Positions 11,731-23,302 are shown, numbered from the stretch's first letter. The stretch is DNA of 64,000 nucleotides from Xenopus tropicalis (GCF_000004195.4 NC_030681.2:139806006-139870005); one strand, 5' to 3'. Translations and numbers: made by a program. The notes: generated by a model from the letters alone, not told the origin.

Positions 11731-12874
11731 GCCAATCATTGTAAATCTGCTCTCCCCTACTTGTTTAGAAACTGATACTTTCAAATGCATGTTTATCTTT
11801 GTACTAGCAAAACAAACCAAAGTAGCAAAACAAACCAAAAAAACTAAACTCTAAACTGGATCTCCGGTCCCATTTATAAAACAATGCAGATGGACATTGT
11901 TTGTAAACAGTTTTTATAAAGAAATCTATGGTAACGTTCTTTATAAATTCCATAGCTTATCTTTATTCCCCTAATATTTGTCTCAACAGCTAAAAGATGA
12001 CTTTTCACATGTATAATGATAGGAGTTGCTGTTATTAAGAAGGCTGACTTTGCTTAACAGCTGGAAGGAGATTTTGCCAAATTCTTGAAGAGGTGTCAGA
12101 TATTTACAAATCCACTGGTATTTTTATGAGGAGTTATGAAAACTAGGCTGATAGAAAGTTAACAGCTTTGTATAACAATATGACTGTACAATTCCCAGAA
12201 GTGGAATTATTTGAAAAGAAGTGTTTGTTTATTATTTCCTCTTATGCCAAAAAAACAAATAAATACACTTACAATGTTATGTATACACAGAAGTCCCTTG
12301 CTCCTGTTGGATCAGGACCTTGTTACAATAAAAATGGATGTGCTACTGAGAGTTTTGGCAGTGTTCCTAGTCATTGGCTCAAGATGTAACATCTCATAAC
12401 CCACATTGTGTCCAGTTTTATAGAAAAGCAGAACTTTTTTTTTTTATTCCATGCAATATCAGTCCAAAATGCGTTTGGCTCTCCATGACATACTTGTTAA
12501 CAATACATTGAATCCATGTATGGATACATACTTCATTAACTCCACTAACGCTCAGCCCTTCATTAAACACTAGGTTCTGTCTGTAAATGGTCCTTCTCCT
12601 CTTTACTAATGGCTATGCAAATGTTTGCTGAGGGAAATGCGGTTGGGTCAGTGATTTTTAAATGCATGGTTGATATGTTTAAGCAATTAAATGAGTGTCT
12701 TTTTTAAAATAGATTAATGCAAAACACATAGATGACATGAATTATGGTGGGTATAAACATGTATGTGAATGGGTCAACTCATAATAATCGCTTGCTAGGA
12801 AGGAAGACGATAAATGGAACAAGACATTTATATATTTCATGTACACTTCTTCAACTCATTCCAACACGAATGGG
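11731..12874. other. no gene or repeat recognised
   Basis: AT-rich sequence with a short AAACAAACCAAA run near 11810-11840. Small open frames only. Confidence 0.4.
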
Positions 12875-12878
12875 GTAA

Positions 12879-13535
12879 TGTAATTGTGGAGACCTAAGTA
12901 AAGATCTCCAGCATTAACTGTCTTTTGCAGTGGATTGAAGTAAGTGCCAGGAGGCAATGGGTTAACTGTGGACATGCTGCAGGTCACATACACAGGCCTG
13001 CTTGAACAATGGGAGGCAGTACTAATGCCCCACCCTGGGCAGTTGAAGGGCATGTCCAGCCAATGGAACAATGGGAATAGTAACAAAGGGGGGGGGGGAT
13101 CTCAACCCCCGGGACTTTCAAACTGACTACAGAGGGGCTCGGTCAGTGAGTTGGTACAGAGAGCGTTGGGCTTAGTGGCTGCGGTGCTACATCTGACCGG
13201 ATTACTGGCTACTGGATCAGGGAAGGTCCAAGCAACTGACCACTGAGGAACAAGATTGCCTACAGAGTGGATCACTGCTGGAATTTGGGAGCTGGGTACC
13301 TGGACTGCTTGCTCTGCGGGCCAGGAAGTACTGGGTTGTACTGTGGGGGGGCATGTTTTACCCCTGTGTTTCTGTGACTATTTGTTAAGTGTGAGACATT
13401 TCATCCATTGTTGGAAAGCTATTGGCTGCCTACCTGTGGGGTTTCCCAATGTGGATTTGCTCTGTTATACTGTTTAATTAAACCAGTCAAACTGAATATT
13501 GAAGTTCTGTGGCTTTGCCATATCCTGGCATCACA
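12879..13535 (+). mobile_element. probable solo LTR
   Basis: The 657-bp segment begins TGTAATTGTGGAGACC and ends CATCACA, the TG...CA pattern of LTRs. It is flanked on both sides by GTAA (12875-12878 and 13536-13539), a 4-bp target duplication. Near the 3' end TTTAATTAAACC could act as a polyadenylation signal. A G10 tract lies near 13088. No second LTR or internal retroelement coding region is adjacent, so this would be a solo LTR. Superfamily not determined. Short open frames inside it have no coding support. Confidence 0.6.
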
Positions 13536-13690
13536 GTAATAAATGGCATTAAGTTATCCCAGGAGCACTAACCTATAGCAACCAATTAACAGGTAGTATT
13601 TACTGGTCATCTGTTTAAAAACCAATGTCTTATTAGTTGCTATGGGTTACTGCTCCTGGGTAAACTTAGTGCCTTTTCTTACATATAGGG
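13536..13690. mobile_element. short hairpin MITE (CAACCAAT family)
   Basis: GTAATAAATGGCATTAAG on the left is mirrored by CTTAGTGCCTTTTCTTAC on the right, and TATAGCAACCAATTAAC by TATTAGTTGCTATGGG. Its first bases also serve as the right target duplication of the LTR, so the LTR landed at its edge. Confidence 0.75.
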
Positions 13691-14260
13691 GTATAAGAAT
13701 TCAAATAAAGTCTTCTCTTTGCCAACAGCCTCTTCTGGGAAGGCTTTCCAATAGATGTTGGAGCATTGTTGGTGGGATTTGCTTACACATGATCATTATT
13801 GAGCTTGGGCGCTGATGGGCGATCAGGCCTGGCTAGTCAGAGTTCCAATACATTCCACAGGAGTCCATATGGGTTGAAGTCAGGGCTCTGCTAATGGCCA
13901 GTCAGGTTCTCTCATTCTCATCTCTGCACACATTGTGTAGACGTAGTGCATTGGAGGTCACTGTGGTAAAACAGGAAATGATCTTTCTCACGTTGATGCC
14001 ACAAAGTAGGAAGTTTAGAATTGTCACAAAGTTTCAATGTACACTGTATGGTTAAGGTTTGCTTTAACGGAAAACAGGGGCCTTTCCCAGCCCAATGAAT
14101 ACAGCCTACGACCATTATTTATTTTCTATCAAATATTATAGTTGGCATTACACATTCAGACAGGTAGAGCTCTCCTGGTTTTTGCCAAACCAAGACTCTG
14201 ATGGAGATGTGAAATATATCGCTCCAGTCTGATGGAGATGTGAAATATATCACTCCAGAG
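13691..14260. other. no gene seen
   Basis: Unassigned. A 25-bp direct repeat (TGATGGAGATGTGAAATATA) occurs at about 14200 and 14230. Confidence 0.4.
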
Positions 14261-14505
14261 CAGGGATCCTCAAGCTTTTTCTACTTGTGAGCCACACTTG
14301 GATTGTTGGTGAGCCACACTTGGATTGTTGGTGAGCCACACTTGGATTGTTGGTGAGCCACACTTGGATTGTTGGTGAGCCACACTTGGATTGTTGGTGA
14401 GCCACACTTGGATTGTTGGTGAGCCACACAATCATGAAAAAAGTTCCTTGAAGAAGCTAAATAAGGGCTGTGATTGGACTGCTGGATTTTAAGAAGCATA
14501 TTAAT
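14261..14505 (+). mobile_element. hAT-like MITE fragment with 22-bp array
   Basis: The left end CAGGGATCCTCAAGC and the following TGTGAGCCACA match the left part of the complete element at 53261-53567. Within it GAGCCACACTTGGATTGTTG plus GT is repeated about six times (14289-14428). The right terminus is absent. The minus-strand open frames rich in AHQQSKCGSPTIQVWLT are translations of the array. Confidence 0.8.
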
Positions 14506-14814
14506 TTGAACTTTCACCCACTGATAAATACGCCTCTAAAAATTCCGTAGGAATTAATAGAACATGGGTGAGTTTTTATGTATTAAAGGATAAGGAAAGT
14601 CATTTTGGCATGTTACTGCCAATAGATTCGCCACATTAGTGCCACCTAGAACGCTATATTTATTCAGCAGAACACTTTACTATACCTGAGTAACAGCCCT
14701 AGGAGCTCCCTCTGATAGCAGCTGCCAGTTTGGCTTGGTCTTGTAGCTTCCTGCTGCAGTTATAGCAGATACAGACAACAAAATAAAGACACAGGCAACT
14801 AAAAAAAGATCAGG

Positions 14815-14891
14815 GATTTTTCCCTTTTTCGCAAATTTTCCTGTAATTTTGCGAATTTTTCGACGAAGCGGGACAGATTCGCTCATCACTA
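14815..14891 (-). mobile_element. TAGTGATG hAT-like MITE, terminal fragment
   Basis: Ends with GACAGATTCGCTCATCACTA, the terminus of the family whose complete copies lie at 24048-24645 and 58906-59275. Only this end is present. Confidence 0.7.
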
Positions 14892-15044
14892 CATACGGTA
14901 TATCATATTTCCGACACAACCAGTGACTGCTCATTTCTAATGCAAGATGTTTGAACAATTTCCTTTTATGTGCTGTTGTTTTTCCATTTTTGAGTTTTTC
15001 ATAATAATGCTTTTTAAAGGGAATCTAAATGCAATGACAGCTTT

Positions 15045-15136
15045 TTTTATTTTGTGCGTTAAATGTTTCGCAGATTTTTTTTTGTCGTTTCACAAATTTT
15101 TCGGTGATGCGAAACGGGACAGATTCGCTCATCACT
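15045..15136 (-). mobile_element. TAGTGATG hAT-like MITE, terminal fragment
   Basis: Second terminal fragment: TTTCACAAATTTTTCGGTG, then GACAGATTCGCTCATCACTA ending at 15136. The other end is missing. Confidence 0.7.
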
Positions 15137-15159
15137 ATCTACTACCTATCTGCACAATC

Positions 15160-16665
15160 TCAATTATTTTTCAAAAACTTGAATGTGAAAATAGCTTGAA
15201 GTTTTCGTACTGTGCATATTTTTTGCGTCTTTTTCGTTAATTTGCGTGACTTTTTTTGTACTTTCCGTCAGTTTACACGACAAAATTGTATTGTCATGCC
15301 AAGTACGAAAGTTTTGGATTCATTCAAGCTTCAGTATCGTGACTTTCCTTGGGCCGGGTTGGAGCTGCAGAGTGCCATTGAGCCCTATGGGAGGCTTTCC
15401 TTGGGCCGGGTTGGAGCTGCAGAGTGCCATTGAGCCCTATGGGAGACTTTCCTTGGGCCGGGTTGGAGCTGCAGAGTGCTATTGAGTTCTATGGGAGACT
15501 TTCCTTGGGCCAGGTTGGAGCTGCAGAGTGCCATTGAGCCCTATGGGAGGCTTTCCTTGGGCCGGGTTGGAGCTGCAGAGTGCCATTGAGCCCTATGGGA
15601 GACTTTCCTTGGGCCGGGTTGGAGCTGCAGAGTGCCATTGAGTTCTATGGGAGACTTTCCTTGGGCCAGGTTGGAGCTGCAGAGTGCCATTGAGCCCTAT
15701 GGGAGACTTTCCTTGGGCCGGGTTGGAGCTGCAGAGTGCCATTGAGCCCTATGGGAGGCTTTCCTTGGGCCGGGTTGGAGCTGCAGAGTGCCATTGAGCC
15801 CTATGGGAGACTTTCCTTGGGCCGGGTTGGAGCTGCAGAGTGCCATTGAGTTCTATGGGAGACTTTCCTTGGGCCAGGTTGGAGCTGCAGAGTGCCATTG
15901 AGCCCTATGGGAGACTTTCCTTGGGCCGGGTTGGAGCTGCAGAGTGCCATTGAGCCCTATGGGAGACTTTCCTTGGGCCGGGTTGGAGCTGCAGAGTGCC
16001 ATTGAGCCCTATGGGAGACTTTCCTTGGGCCGGGTTGGAGCTGCAGAGTGCCATTGAGCCCTATGGGAGACTTTCCTTGGGCCGGGTTGGAGCTGCAGAG
16101 TGCCATTGAGCCCTATGGGAGACTTTCCTTGGGCCGGGTTGGAGCTGCAGAGTGCCATTGAGCCCTATGGGAGACTTTCCTTGGGCCGGGTTGGAGCTGC
16201 AGAGTGCCATTGAGCCCTATGGGAGACTTTCCTTGGGCCGGGTTGGAGCTGCAGAGTGCCATTGAGCCCTATGGGAGACTTTCCTTGGGCCGGGTTGGAG
16301 CTGCAGAGTGCCATTGAGCCCTATGGGAGACTTTCCTTGGGCCGGGTTGGAGCTGCAGAGTGCCATTGAGCCCTATGGGAGACTTTCCTTGGGCCGGGTT
16401 AGAGCTGCAGAGTGCCATTGAGCCCTATGGGAGACTTTCCTTGGGCCGGGTTGGAGCTGCAGAGTGCCATTGAGCTTCCAAAATCATGCACAGAAGGATC
16501 CAAGTCGGAAAGGTTTTCCCGCTGTTTACGATCGCTCGGATACGAAAAATTTTGTGACTTTCGGATTGCCAATACAATATTATCGTGACTATTACAATTT
16601 TTCCATAAGCATTTTCCTGACATTTTTTGATCATCAGAAATTATCGTATCTAATCCGAATTAGAT
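15160..16665 (+). mobile_element. Harbinger-like MITE with 52-bp array A, ends lost
   Basis: The left shoulder (TTTTCGTTAATTTGCGTGAC, then AGTACGAAAGTTTTGGATTC) and right shoulder (GCTTCCAAAATCATGCACAG, TATCGTATCTAATCCGAATT) match those of the complete element at 29341-31237. The outer GGGGCACATTTACTAATCC termini are missing on both sides. Confidence 0.7.
15341..16475 (+). repeat. 52-bp minisatellite array A, about 22 units
   Basis: The unit contains GACTTTCCTTGGGCCGGGTT, GGAGCTGCAGAGTGCCATTG and AGCCCTATGGGA, spacing exactly 52 bp (for example 15341 to 15393). Variants (GGCTTT for GACTTT, CCAGG for CCGGG, GTTCTATGG) recur with a periodicity of several units in the first half, so blocks of units were amplified together. 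The second half is nearly uniform. Confidence 0.95.
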
Positions 16666-16679
16666 GTGATTTTATATCT

Positions 16680-16850
16680 TAGCTGGGATCAAGTACAAGG
16701 TACTGTATTATAATTACTGAGAAAAACAATCATTTTCAAAAATCAAAATTATTTGCTTATAATGGAGTCTGTGGGAGGTTCCAGCCTCTCCGTAAGGAAC
16801 TTTCTGGATAATGGGTTTTCGGATAACGGGTCCCATACCTGTAATAGATT
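16680..16850 (-). mobile_element. TACAGG MITE fragment, no array (copy 5)
   Basis: AGCTGGGATCAAGTACAAGG, TTATTTGCTTATAATGGAGT, then GGATAATGGGTTTTCGG and CCCATACCTGTAA at the end. Only about half an element, with no tandem amplification. Confidence 0.75.
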
Positions 16851-17635
16851 GTGAATAATTTAGTTTGAAGAGAAACGTTTGTCTTCTTATTCAAATCAAA
16901 ATTTTCCCATAGAGCCAGATGCAAAACTTATCTCACTGTTTATCACATGAAGATTCTATTGAAGTCTATGGGTGGAAAAAACTGGAGCTGATTTGGAGAA
17001 AATTCTTTCTCCTTAAATTGAATCTCGTCCAAAATAAAGTTTTCTCATCAAATTGAACCTGGCCCAGTATTTGCTAACTGCATGCACTATTTTTAGTTCT
17101 CTCTCATATATTGTTCTAATTATTTTTGCCCATGCTGATATGGCTGAGCTGCAAAGCATTACTGTTCAGAACATCAAATAAAAGAAATAAATTGAAAAAG
17201 TGTATAGTTTAGTTTTCTTTCTGTTTTATATAAAATAGTTATCACACATTTTAGATCTGAACAGATAGAAAATAAGGAAGGTTAAATAAATGTACAATTA
17301 CAGTAAATCAACTTTTGCATCCGGATAAATAAAGTCATAGGCATAGAGTCCCAGGTGTTGAAGCACACAGTACAGGGTAGTAACGGTACCAATTATAAAT
17401 GATTATTTGGTCTGTGGATCATACAGTGAGTCTCAAGGTACTGTAGGGCTGGTGTGTTTGACACAATAATAAGGATGCTAGGTCTGATGAATTCCTGCTT
17501 TGTTCTCATTGACTTGAATGGGTTATGCCTCGTATAACGTGGTGCTAAATAATACTATTTATTGGAGATGTAACAATAAAATACTTATAATGCAATTCAC
17601 ATTACTATTACAATACCATTGTATGTAACTTTATT
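16851..17635. other. no gene or repeat recognised
   Basis: AT-rich unassigned sequence with no coding signal. Confidence 0.4.
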
Positions 17636-18600
17636 TATAAGCACCACAAGGGTACGCAGCGCTGTACAATCTTACAAAATACAAAATTACACACAGGGAG
17701 GACAAGTGTTATAATAAATATAATAAATACGTATAAATACACAGGGAGTAAGTGCCATGTGGTATGAGACACAGTAGGAAGGAGGTCCCTGCCCCGTAGA
17801 GCTTACAACAGTGTCGGACTGAGATGCCAGGGGCCCACCAGAAAACCTTAGCCCATAGGCCCACTCTCCAAAATTATTTCTACTGCTCTCCACATTCAAC
17901 CACTTTATTCCCCCAGTGTCTCTTTCTTATAACTTTTTTAGCCTTGTTGTTTCCATGCAGAAACAGGGAATGACCAGGGAATAGGCCAAGAGTTTAGGAG
18001 CAGGAGGGCCCACTGACACCTGGGCCCACCGGGAGTTTTCCTGGTATCCCTGTGGGCCAGTCCGACACTGGCTTACAATCTAAGTGGTTGGGTAACATAC
18101 AGGCACAAACTGGAAGGTAAGAGGGCACCAGGTATGGGCATTTGCCCTTAAGCGCAGGAATGGGCAAAATAATGTTTTAGTGCTCCAAAAGGTAACAGCT
18201 GAGTTTTTTCTTAAAGAAAGTGGGTGAGTGTTCCCTACGGAGGGATTCAGGGATAGATTTCCAGAGGGAAGGAGCAGCGAGATAGAAAGGTTTAAGATGA
18301 GAGAGCGCAGTGGGTGTGGATGGTGTAAAGAGACAGAGGCTCTGAGAGGAGCGGAGGAGATGACCAGGAACGTGCAGGGAGACCAGTGAAGAAATGTAGT
18401 GAGGAGCAGAGGAGTGAAGGGCTTTGAATGTTAGCAGAAGGATTCTGTAAGCTATCCTTTGCTTGACAGGCAGCCATGCTAGTGAGCTTAATTGAGGCTG
18501 AACAGGATCCCTCTTAGGAGAGAGCAGGAGGATCCTGGCAGCAGAGTTTAAGATTGTTTGCAGGGGAGAGAGGTGGGAGTCTGGGAGGCCGGTTAGTAGG
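17636..18600 (+). repeat. dispersed retroposon-like repeat, split by a hAT-like insert
   Basis: Contains CGCAGCGCTGTACAATC, GGTCCCTGCCCCGTAGAGC, then, after the insert at 17809-18070, TAAGTGGTTGGGTAACATAC, AGGGATAGATTTCCAGAGGG and GGAGATGACCAGGAACGTGC. The same order is seen at 22137-22760 and in part at 58615-58790, and inverted at 9785. Encodes nothing readable. Possibly the 3' region of an old LINE; unresolved. Confidence 0.6.
17809..18070 (+). mobile_element. hAT-like MITE with perfect 8-bp TSD
   Basis: 262 bp, starting CAGTGTCGGACTG and ending CAGTCCGACACTG, flanked by GCTTACAA at 17801-17808 and 18071-18078. Both the terminal CAG...CTG and the 8-bp duplication are hAT hallmarks. It interrupts an older repeat. 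Related copies are at 34916-35207 and 61370-61613. Confidence 0.92.
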
Positions 18601-18839
18601 AGTAGTTACTATGGGAAAACTCCAGAAACATAGACACCGTACAAAGTAAAAAGATCTGTGGGATAAGTGTGTGGGATACACCTTAATTAACATCCAATAA
18701 CCTGTCCTTTCTTTTTACTCCAATAAAAGAAAAACCAGATTATGGAGCATTTTTAGAACCACAAAATCTCCGATGAACAAGACAGACATTCCGGATACAG
18801 GATTGTATAGATTCAATTTTATAGTCCCCTTAGGGAAAT

Positions 18840-19420
18840 GAAAGGACCAAATACCCAGGAGATCTATGGGCATACATACAGATTAGCAATTATTCTTAAA
18901 ACACAAATCTCCAAAACACACAAATGCTTCCAGTTGCCTAGAAACCTTTATCCAAAGGCCATATCAGAAAAAGGATTTCATCTCTCTTATTTAACACCAT
19001 AAAAAAACTATTTCATAGAGTGAGAGGAAGGGCTAAGGGAAGAAATAGAGCAATGAATTTGGCTAAAACTTTATACATCTTCCAAAATACATTCATATTA
19101 CTAAACTCATCAAAGGCTCTGCCAAATCTTTCTAAACACATCTGATAGATCTTGGTGGTGTAATAAAGGAACATATTTCTTGGATTATTTGGGATGATAG
19201 TAGTAATTACCAACAACATAATCCCCAAAACAAAAGAACTGGAAGTACTGGGCTTGGCTAATCTTAATTGGTCAGTATATTCTGACAAATTAGTAATAAT
19301 GCCACTAGAATTAGCAAGGTTTCAGATTCTAAAATTATTGAAACTAGCATCAGCATCCAACTTGGAGGAATGCCTTAAACCTGTAGATGAAACCAGGTTA
19401 ATGGAATATATAGTATAATG
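18840..19420 (+). pseudogene. Tx1/L1-type LINE ORF2 C-terminal remnant
   Basis: The plus strand still translates, across frameshifts and stops, into the end of an L1-clade ORF2 protein. At 19141-19194 one frame reads SDRSWWCNKGTYFLDYLG, the degenerate counterpart of the CWRC..KGT...WW zinc-finger-like region downstream of reverse transcriptase. A different frame at 19194-19418 gives PKTKELEVLGLANLNWSVYS, then ARFQILKLLKLA and NLEECLKPVDETRLMEYIV, the usual C-terminal segment. An upstream stretch around 18920-19060 is compatible with the preceding region but has stops. No intact RT core is present in the window. Family assignment is from memory of L1 C-termini; the element is dead. Confidence 0.6.
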
Positions 19421-19574
19421 GCTATAAAAAGCAAACCCAAGCAATTTGCTAAAATATTGGGTCCACTTACAAAAATTGACATGGACAAACGCTCCCCTAC
19501 TCCTAAAACAACTGTAAATGAAAATTAATCAGTTCCAGTAGCTAAAGAGATTTGTAAAATGCAAATATAACACC

Positions 19575-19675
19575 CAGGGCTGTAAACAGCAGTAACCCAT
19601 AGCAACCAATAAGTGTTAGCTTTTAAACAGGTGACCAGTAAATTCTACCTGCTGATTGGTTGCTCATAGGAAAAC
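19575..19675. mobile_element. short hairpin MITE (CAACCAAT family), interrupted
   Basis: CAGTAACCCATAGCAACCAA, GGTGACCAGTAAATTCTACC and TGATTGGTTGCTCATAGG are present. The right terminus is lost, because the Harbinger-like element begins at 19679. Confidence 0.65.
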
Positions 19676-19678
19676 TAA

Positions 19679-21344
19679 GGGGCAGATTCATCAAAGTACA
19701 AGTTTGAATCCCGAAATGGGTAATATTTGGATTTGATACAAAAATTTCTGATGATTGGAAATGTCACGAAAATGCTTATGAAAAAATCGTATTAGTCACG
19801 ATAATATCGTATTGGCGCTCTGAAAGTCACAAAATTTTTGTCTCATCATTTCGGATTCATTCAAGCTTTGGTATGGTGACTTTCCTTGGGCCAGGTTGGA
19901 GCTGCAGAGTGCCATTGAGCCCTATGGGAGACTTGGGCCAGGTTGGAGCTGCAGAGTGCCATTGAGCCCTATGGGAGACTTTCCTTGGGCCGGGTTGGAG
20001 CTGCAGAGTGCCATTGAGCCCTATGGGAGACTTTCCTTGGGCCGAGTTGGAGCTGCAGAATGCCATTGAGCCCTATGGGAGACTTTCCTTGGGCCGGGTT
20101 GGAGCTGCAGAGTGCCATTGAGCCCTATGGGAGACTTTCCTTGGGCCGGGTTGGAGCTGCAGAGTGCCATTGAGCCCTATGGGAGACTTTCCTTGGGCCG
20201 GGTTGGAGCTGCAGAGTGCCATTGAGCCCTATGGGAGAGTTTCCTTGGGCCGGGTTGGAGCTGCAGAGTGCCATTGAGCCCTATGGGAGACTTTCCTTGG
20301 GCCAGGTTGGAGCTGCAGAGTGCCATTGAGCCCTATGGGAGAGTTTCCTTGGGCCGGGTTGGAGCTGCAGAGTGCCATTGAGCCCTATGGGAGAGTTTCC
20401 TTGGGCCGGGTTGGAGCTGCAGAGTGCCATTGAGCCCTATGGGAGAGTTTCCTTGGGCTGGGTTGGAGCTGCAGAGTGCCATTGAGCCCTATGGGAGGCT
20501 TTCCTTGGGCCAGGTTGGAGCTGCAGAGTGCCATTGAGCCCTATGGGAGGCTTTCCTTGGGCCGGGTTGGAGCTGCAGAGTGCCATTGAGCCCTATGGGA
20601 GGCTTTCCTTGGGCCGGGTTGGAGCTGCAGAGTGCCATTGAGCCCTATGGGAGACTTTCCTTGGGCCGGGTTGGAGCTGCAGAGTGCCATTGAGCCATAT
20701 GGGAGACTTTCCTTGGGCCGGGTTGGAGCTGCAGAGTGCCATTGAGCCATATGGGAGACTTTCCTTGGGCCGGGTTGGAGCTGCAGAGTGCCATTGAGCC
20801 CTATGGGAGACTTTCCTTGAGCCGGGTTGGAGCTGCAGAGTGCCATTGAGCCATATGGGAGACTTTCCTTGGGCCGGGTTGGAGCTGCAGAGTGCCATTG
20901 AGCCCTATGGGAGACTTTCCTTGGGCCGGGTTGGAGCTGCAGAGTGCCATTGAGCCCTATGGGAGACTTTCCTTGGGCCAGGTTGGAGCTGCAGAGTGCC
21001 ATTGAGCCCTATGGGAGACTTTCCTTGGGCTGGGTTGGAGCTGCAGAGTGCCATTGAGCCCTATGGGAGACTTTCCTTGGGCCGGGTTGGAGCTGCAGAG
21101 TGCCATTGAGCCCTATGGGAGGCTTCCAAAATCATGCACAGAAGGATCAGAAAGGTTTTCCCGTTGTTTACAATCGTTCGGTAGGAAAATTTCATGACTT
21201 TCGGATCGCCAATACGATATTATCATGACTAATACGATTTTTTTGTAGGCATTTTCGTGATATTTGCGATCTTCAGAAGTTATCGTATCCAATCTGAATT
21301 TTTCCTATTCAGGATTTGAACTCGTGATTTCATGAATGTGCCCC
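19679..21344 (+). mobile_element. Harbinger-like MITE carrying 52-bp array B
   Basis: Starts GGGGCAGATTCATCAAAGTA and ends CATGAATGTGCCCC, with TAA on the left (19676-19678) and TAG on the right (21345-21347), a 3-bp target of TWA type. The shoulders around the array are inverted relatives of each other (TATCGTATTGGCGCTC against GATCGCCAATACGATATTA). No transposase is present. The superfamily is inferred from TSD length and G-rich terminus. Confidence 0.75.
19878..21126 (+). repeat. 52-bp minisatellite array B, about 24 units
   Basis: Same unit as array A. One unit near 19930 lacks nine bases (GACTTTCCTTGGG reduced). A run of units with GAGTTTCC (20235-20450) and another with GCCATATGG (20694-20855) show local block amplification. 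The minus-strand open frames rich in MALCSSNPAQGKSPIGLNGT are translations of the array. Confidence 0.95.
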
Positions 21345-21347
21345 TAG

Positions 21348-22136
21348 GTTTGTTATTCCGGCATAGGCCATGGGCAACATTTTGCAAAGACACGTCTACT
21401 ATGGAAAATAATCTTTTTTTCCTGCTACTATCTTAGCACATTAGTTACTTTTAGCAGCGCACTAAATCTCAGCCCATTTTAGTGTTTGAAGTTTACAGTT
21501 CTGTTTTCATTATTTTGAAAAATGTGCATATCACTGTATTCTGGCCAAGAAAATGTGAGTTGTTGCCATTAACAGAAACTCAAAAGATTCACAACTTGAA
21601 TTAAAGTGTGAACAGCTGGCGATGCTGACTCCGATCCAAATGCAAGGTAGGCACAATAAAAAAAAAGAGCTATTTAAAAGCTCTTGGATTAATTTATACT
21701 AAGTGTTCAAGGCATGAAAGGTTTTTATATTGCTAACATTGTTAAATCAATTTCCATTGTTACAGTAATTATGTTACAGTTCCTAGAAAAAAAACTGTCA
21801 TGGCTGCTGGAAACAAATACAAGGCCATAACTAACCAAAATGAATAAAACATGGAATGTTTGAAGTGCAGGCAAAATAAAGCAATTTATTTATTTATTTT
21901 TGGCACCGGCAGAGAATATATAGAACTGTAAAATGCAAATCACCCAACATAACGTTCTGCTCCGCGCAATTCATTATTCCTACAATTGCGCCGAGACCTA
22001 CAGTATGTTGTTCTGCATTAGCATTGAAATTAATTTAAGGGCAGGTATTCTTCATTTTATAAACCAATGAGCTCGTAAAAACAAAAAGGGGGTTTGTATT
22101 TAGAGTGTTGTTTACTGGAATCAATGTGTGTGTATT
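21348..22136. other. no gene or repeat recognised
   Basis: AT-rich unassigned sequence. Confidence 0.4.
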
Positions 22137-22760
22137 TTTATTTATATAGCCCTGTTTGTATATGCAATGCGGTATATTTCCAATAATTCATTAATAGAAG
22201 AGACAGAGGAACAATGCAATAAATAGGGAACGCCTAATAAATAAGATATATAGATATACAGTGAATGCTAAGCTCCAGGTATTAAGAGACACAAGGGGGA
22301 AGGAGGCTTCTGCCCAGTAGAATTTACAATCAAAGGGGGGAAAGACAAATAGGAGGGCAATGTTGTGCTAGTGCAAAAAAATTGCGGCTGCGTCAAAAAA
22401 GGGAGCCGTCACGGCAAAAAAGGGTGTGGTCACATGGAAAAGGGTGTGGTCACATGAAAAAGGGTGTGGTCACATAAAAAAAGCGCGCTGGTGTAAAAAA
22501 GCACAAACACTCAAAAAAAAAGGTGCAGTAGCATAAAAAACAGTCGTACAGTACGCTCATTTTGTGATTTTTTTGCCATTTCACTAATCACTAGCTATTG
22601 CTCCTAGGTAGGGTTCCCTATACAGTAAATGCATTCAGGGATGGAATTCCAGAGGCAAGGAGCAGGGTGAAAAGCTGTGGACGTGGGTTGTGTGAAGAAA
22701 TGGCGGCCCTGAACAGGGCCAGGAACTTATGGTAGTGAGAAGAGAAAGAGAAGCTTTAAT
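22137..22760 (+). repeat. dispersed retroposon-like repeat, second copy, split
   Basis: Matches 17636-18600: TTATTTATATAGCCCTGTTT, GAGACACAAGGGGGAAGG, GAATTTACAATC before the insert and CATTCAGGGATGGAATTCCA, GAACAGGGCCAGGAACTTAT after it. The interruption at about 22368-22593 is a TAGTGATG-family MITE. Confidence 0.6.
22368..22593. mobile_element. TAGTGATG hAT-like MITE, diverged, with 20-bp repeats
   Basis: The right end TTTCACTAATCACTA and a degenerate left end TAGTGCAAAA. Inside, AAAAAGGGTGTGGTCACAT-type words repeat at about 20-bp spacing (22380-22520). The target duplication is not clear. Confidence 0.55.
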
Positions 22761-22797
22761 GGTAAAGAGAAGAAACTTCTTGTTATTGTTTGCTTAA

Positions 22798-23302
22798 AGG
22801 AAAACTATACCCCCAGAATGAATGCTTAACCAACAGATTAAGTTTATATTATATTAAGTGGCCTGAAATAATCTTACCAAACTGGAATATATATACTATA
22901 TCAGTAAATATTGCCCTTTTACCTCCTTTCCCTTGAGCCGCCATTTAGTGATGGGCTGTGTGTTCCCTCAGAGATCACATGACAGGAAATAATGCAGCTC
23001 TAACTGTAACAGGAAGTAGTGTGGGAGTAAAAGGCAGAACTCTGCCCATTCATTGGCTGATGGGGCCTAGCATGTATGTGTGCCTTGGCTTGTTTGTGTG
23101 CACTGTGAATCCTATGATCCCAGGGGGCGGCCCTTAGTACTAAAATGGCAGTTTTCTATTTAGGATTACCCAGTGGCACATACTACTAAAAAGTATATTT
23201 TTATGAAAATGGTTTATTTAGATGAAGCAGGGTTTTACATATGAGCTGTTTATGCAATATATTATTATAGAGACCTACATTGTTTGGGGGTATAGTTTTC
23301 CT
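22798..23302 (+). mobile_element. T2-type MITE, subfamily A, complete
   Basis: The best T2 copy in the window. TTAA at 22794-22797 and 23303-23306 flank an element starting AGGAAAACTATACCCCCAGA and ending GGGGGTATAGTTTTCCT. Length 505 bp. Internal landmarks used to recognise other copies: CCTTGAGCCGCCATTTAGTG, GATCACATGACAGGAAATAA and AAATGGCAGTTTTCTATTTA. TTAA targets and AGG ends are the T2 family features. Confidence 0.93.

Noticed and set aside
14289..14428. CRISPR-like regular repeats
   Set aside because: The units are contiguous with no unique spacers, and the genome is vertebrate. It is a 22-bp minisatellite.
20541..21002. 153-aa minus-strand frame (MALCSSNLAQGKSPIGLNGT...)
   Set aside because: It is the 52-bp minisatellite read in three frames in turn. 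The same peptide appears in arrays at 30 kb, and nothing upstream looks like a promoter or exon.
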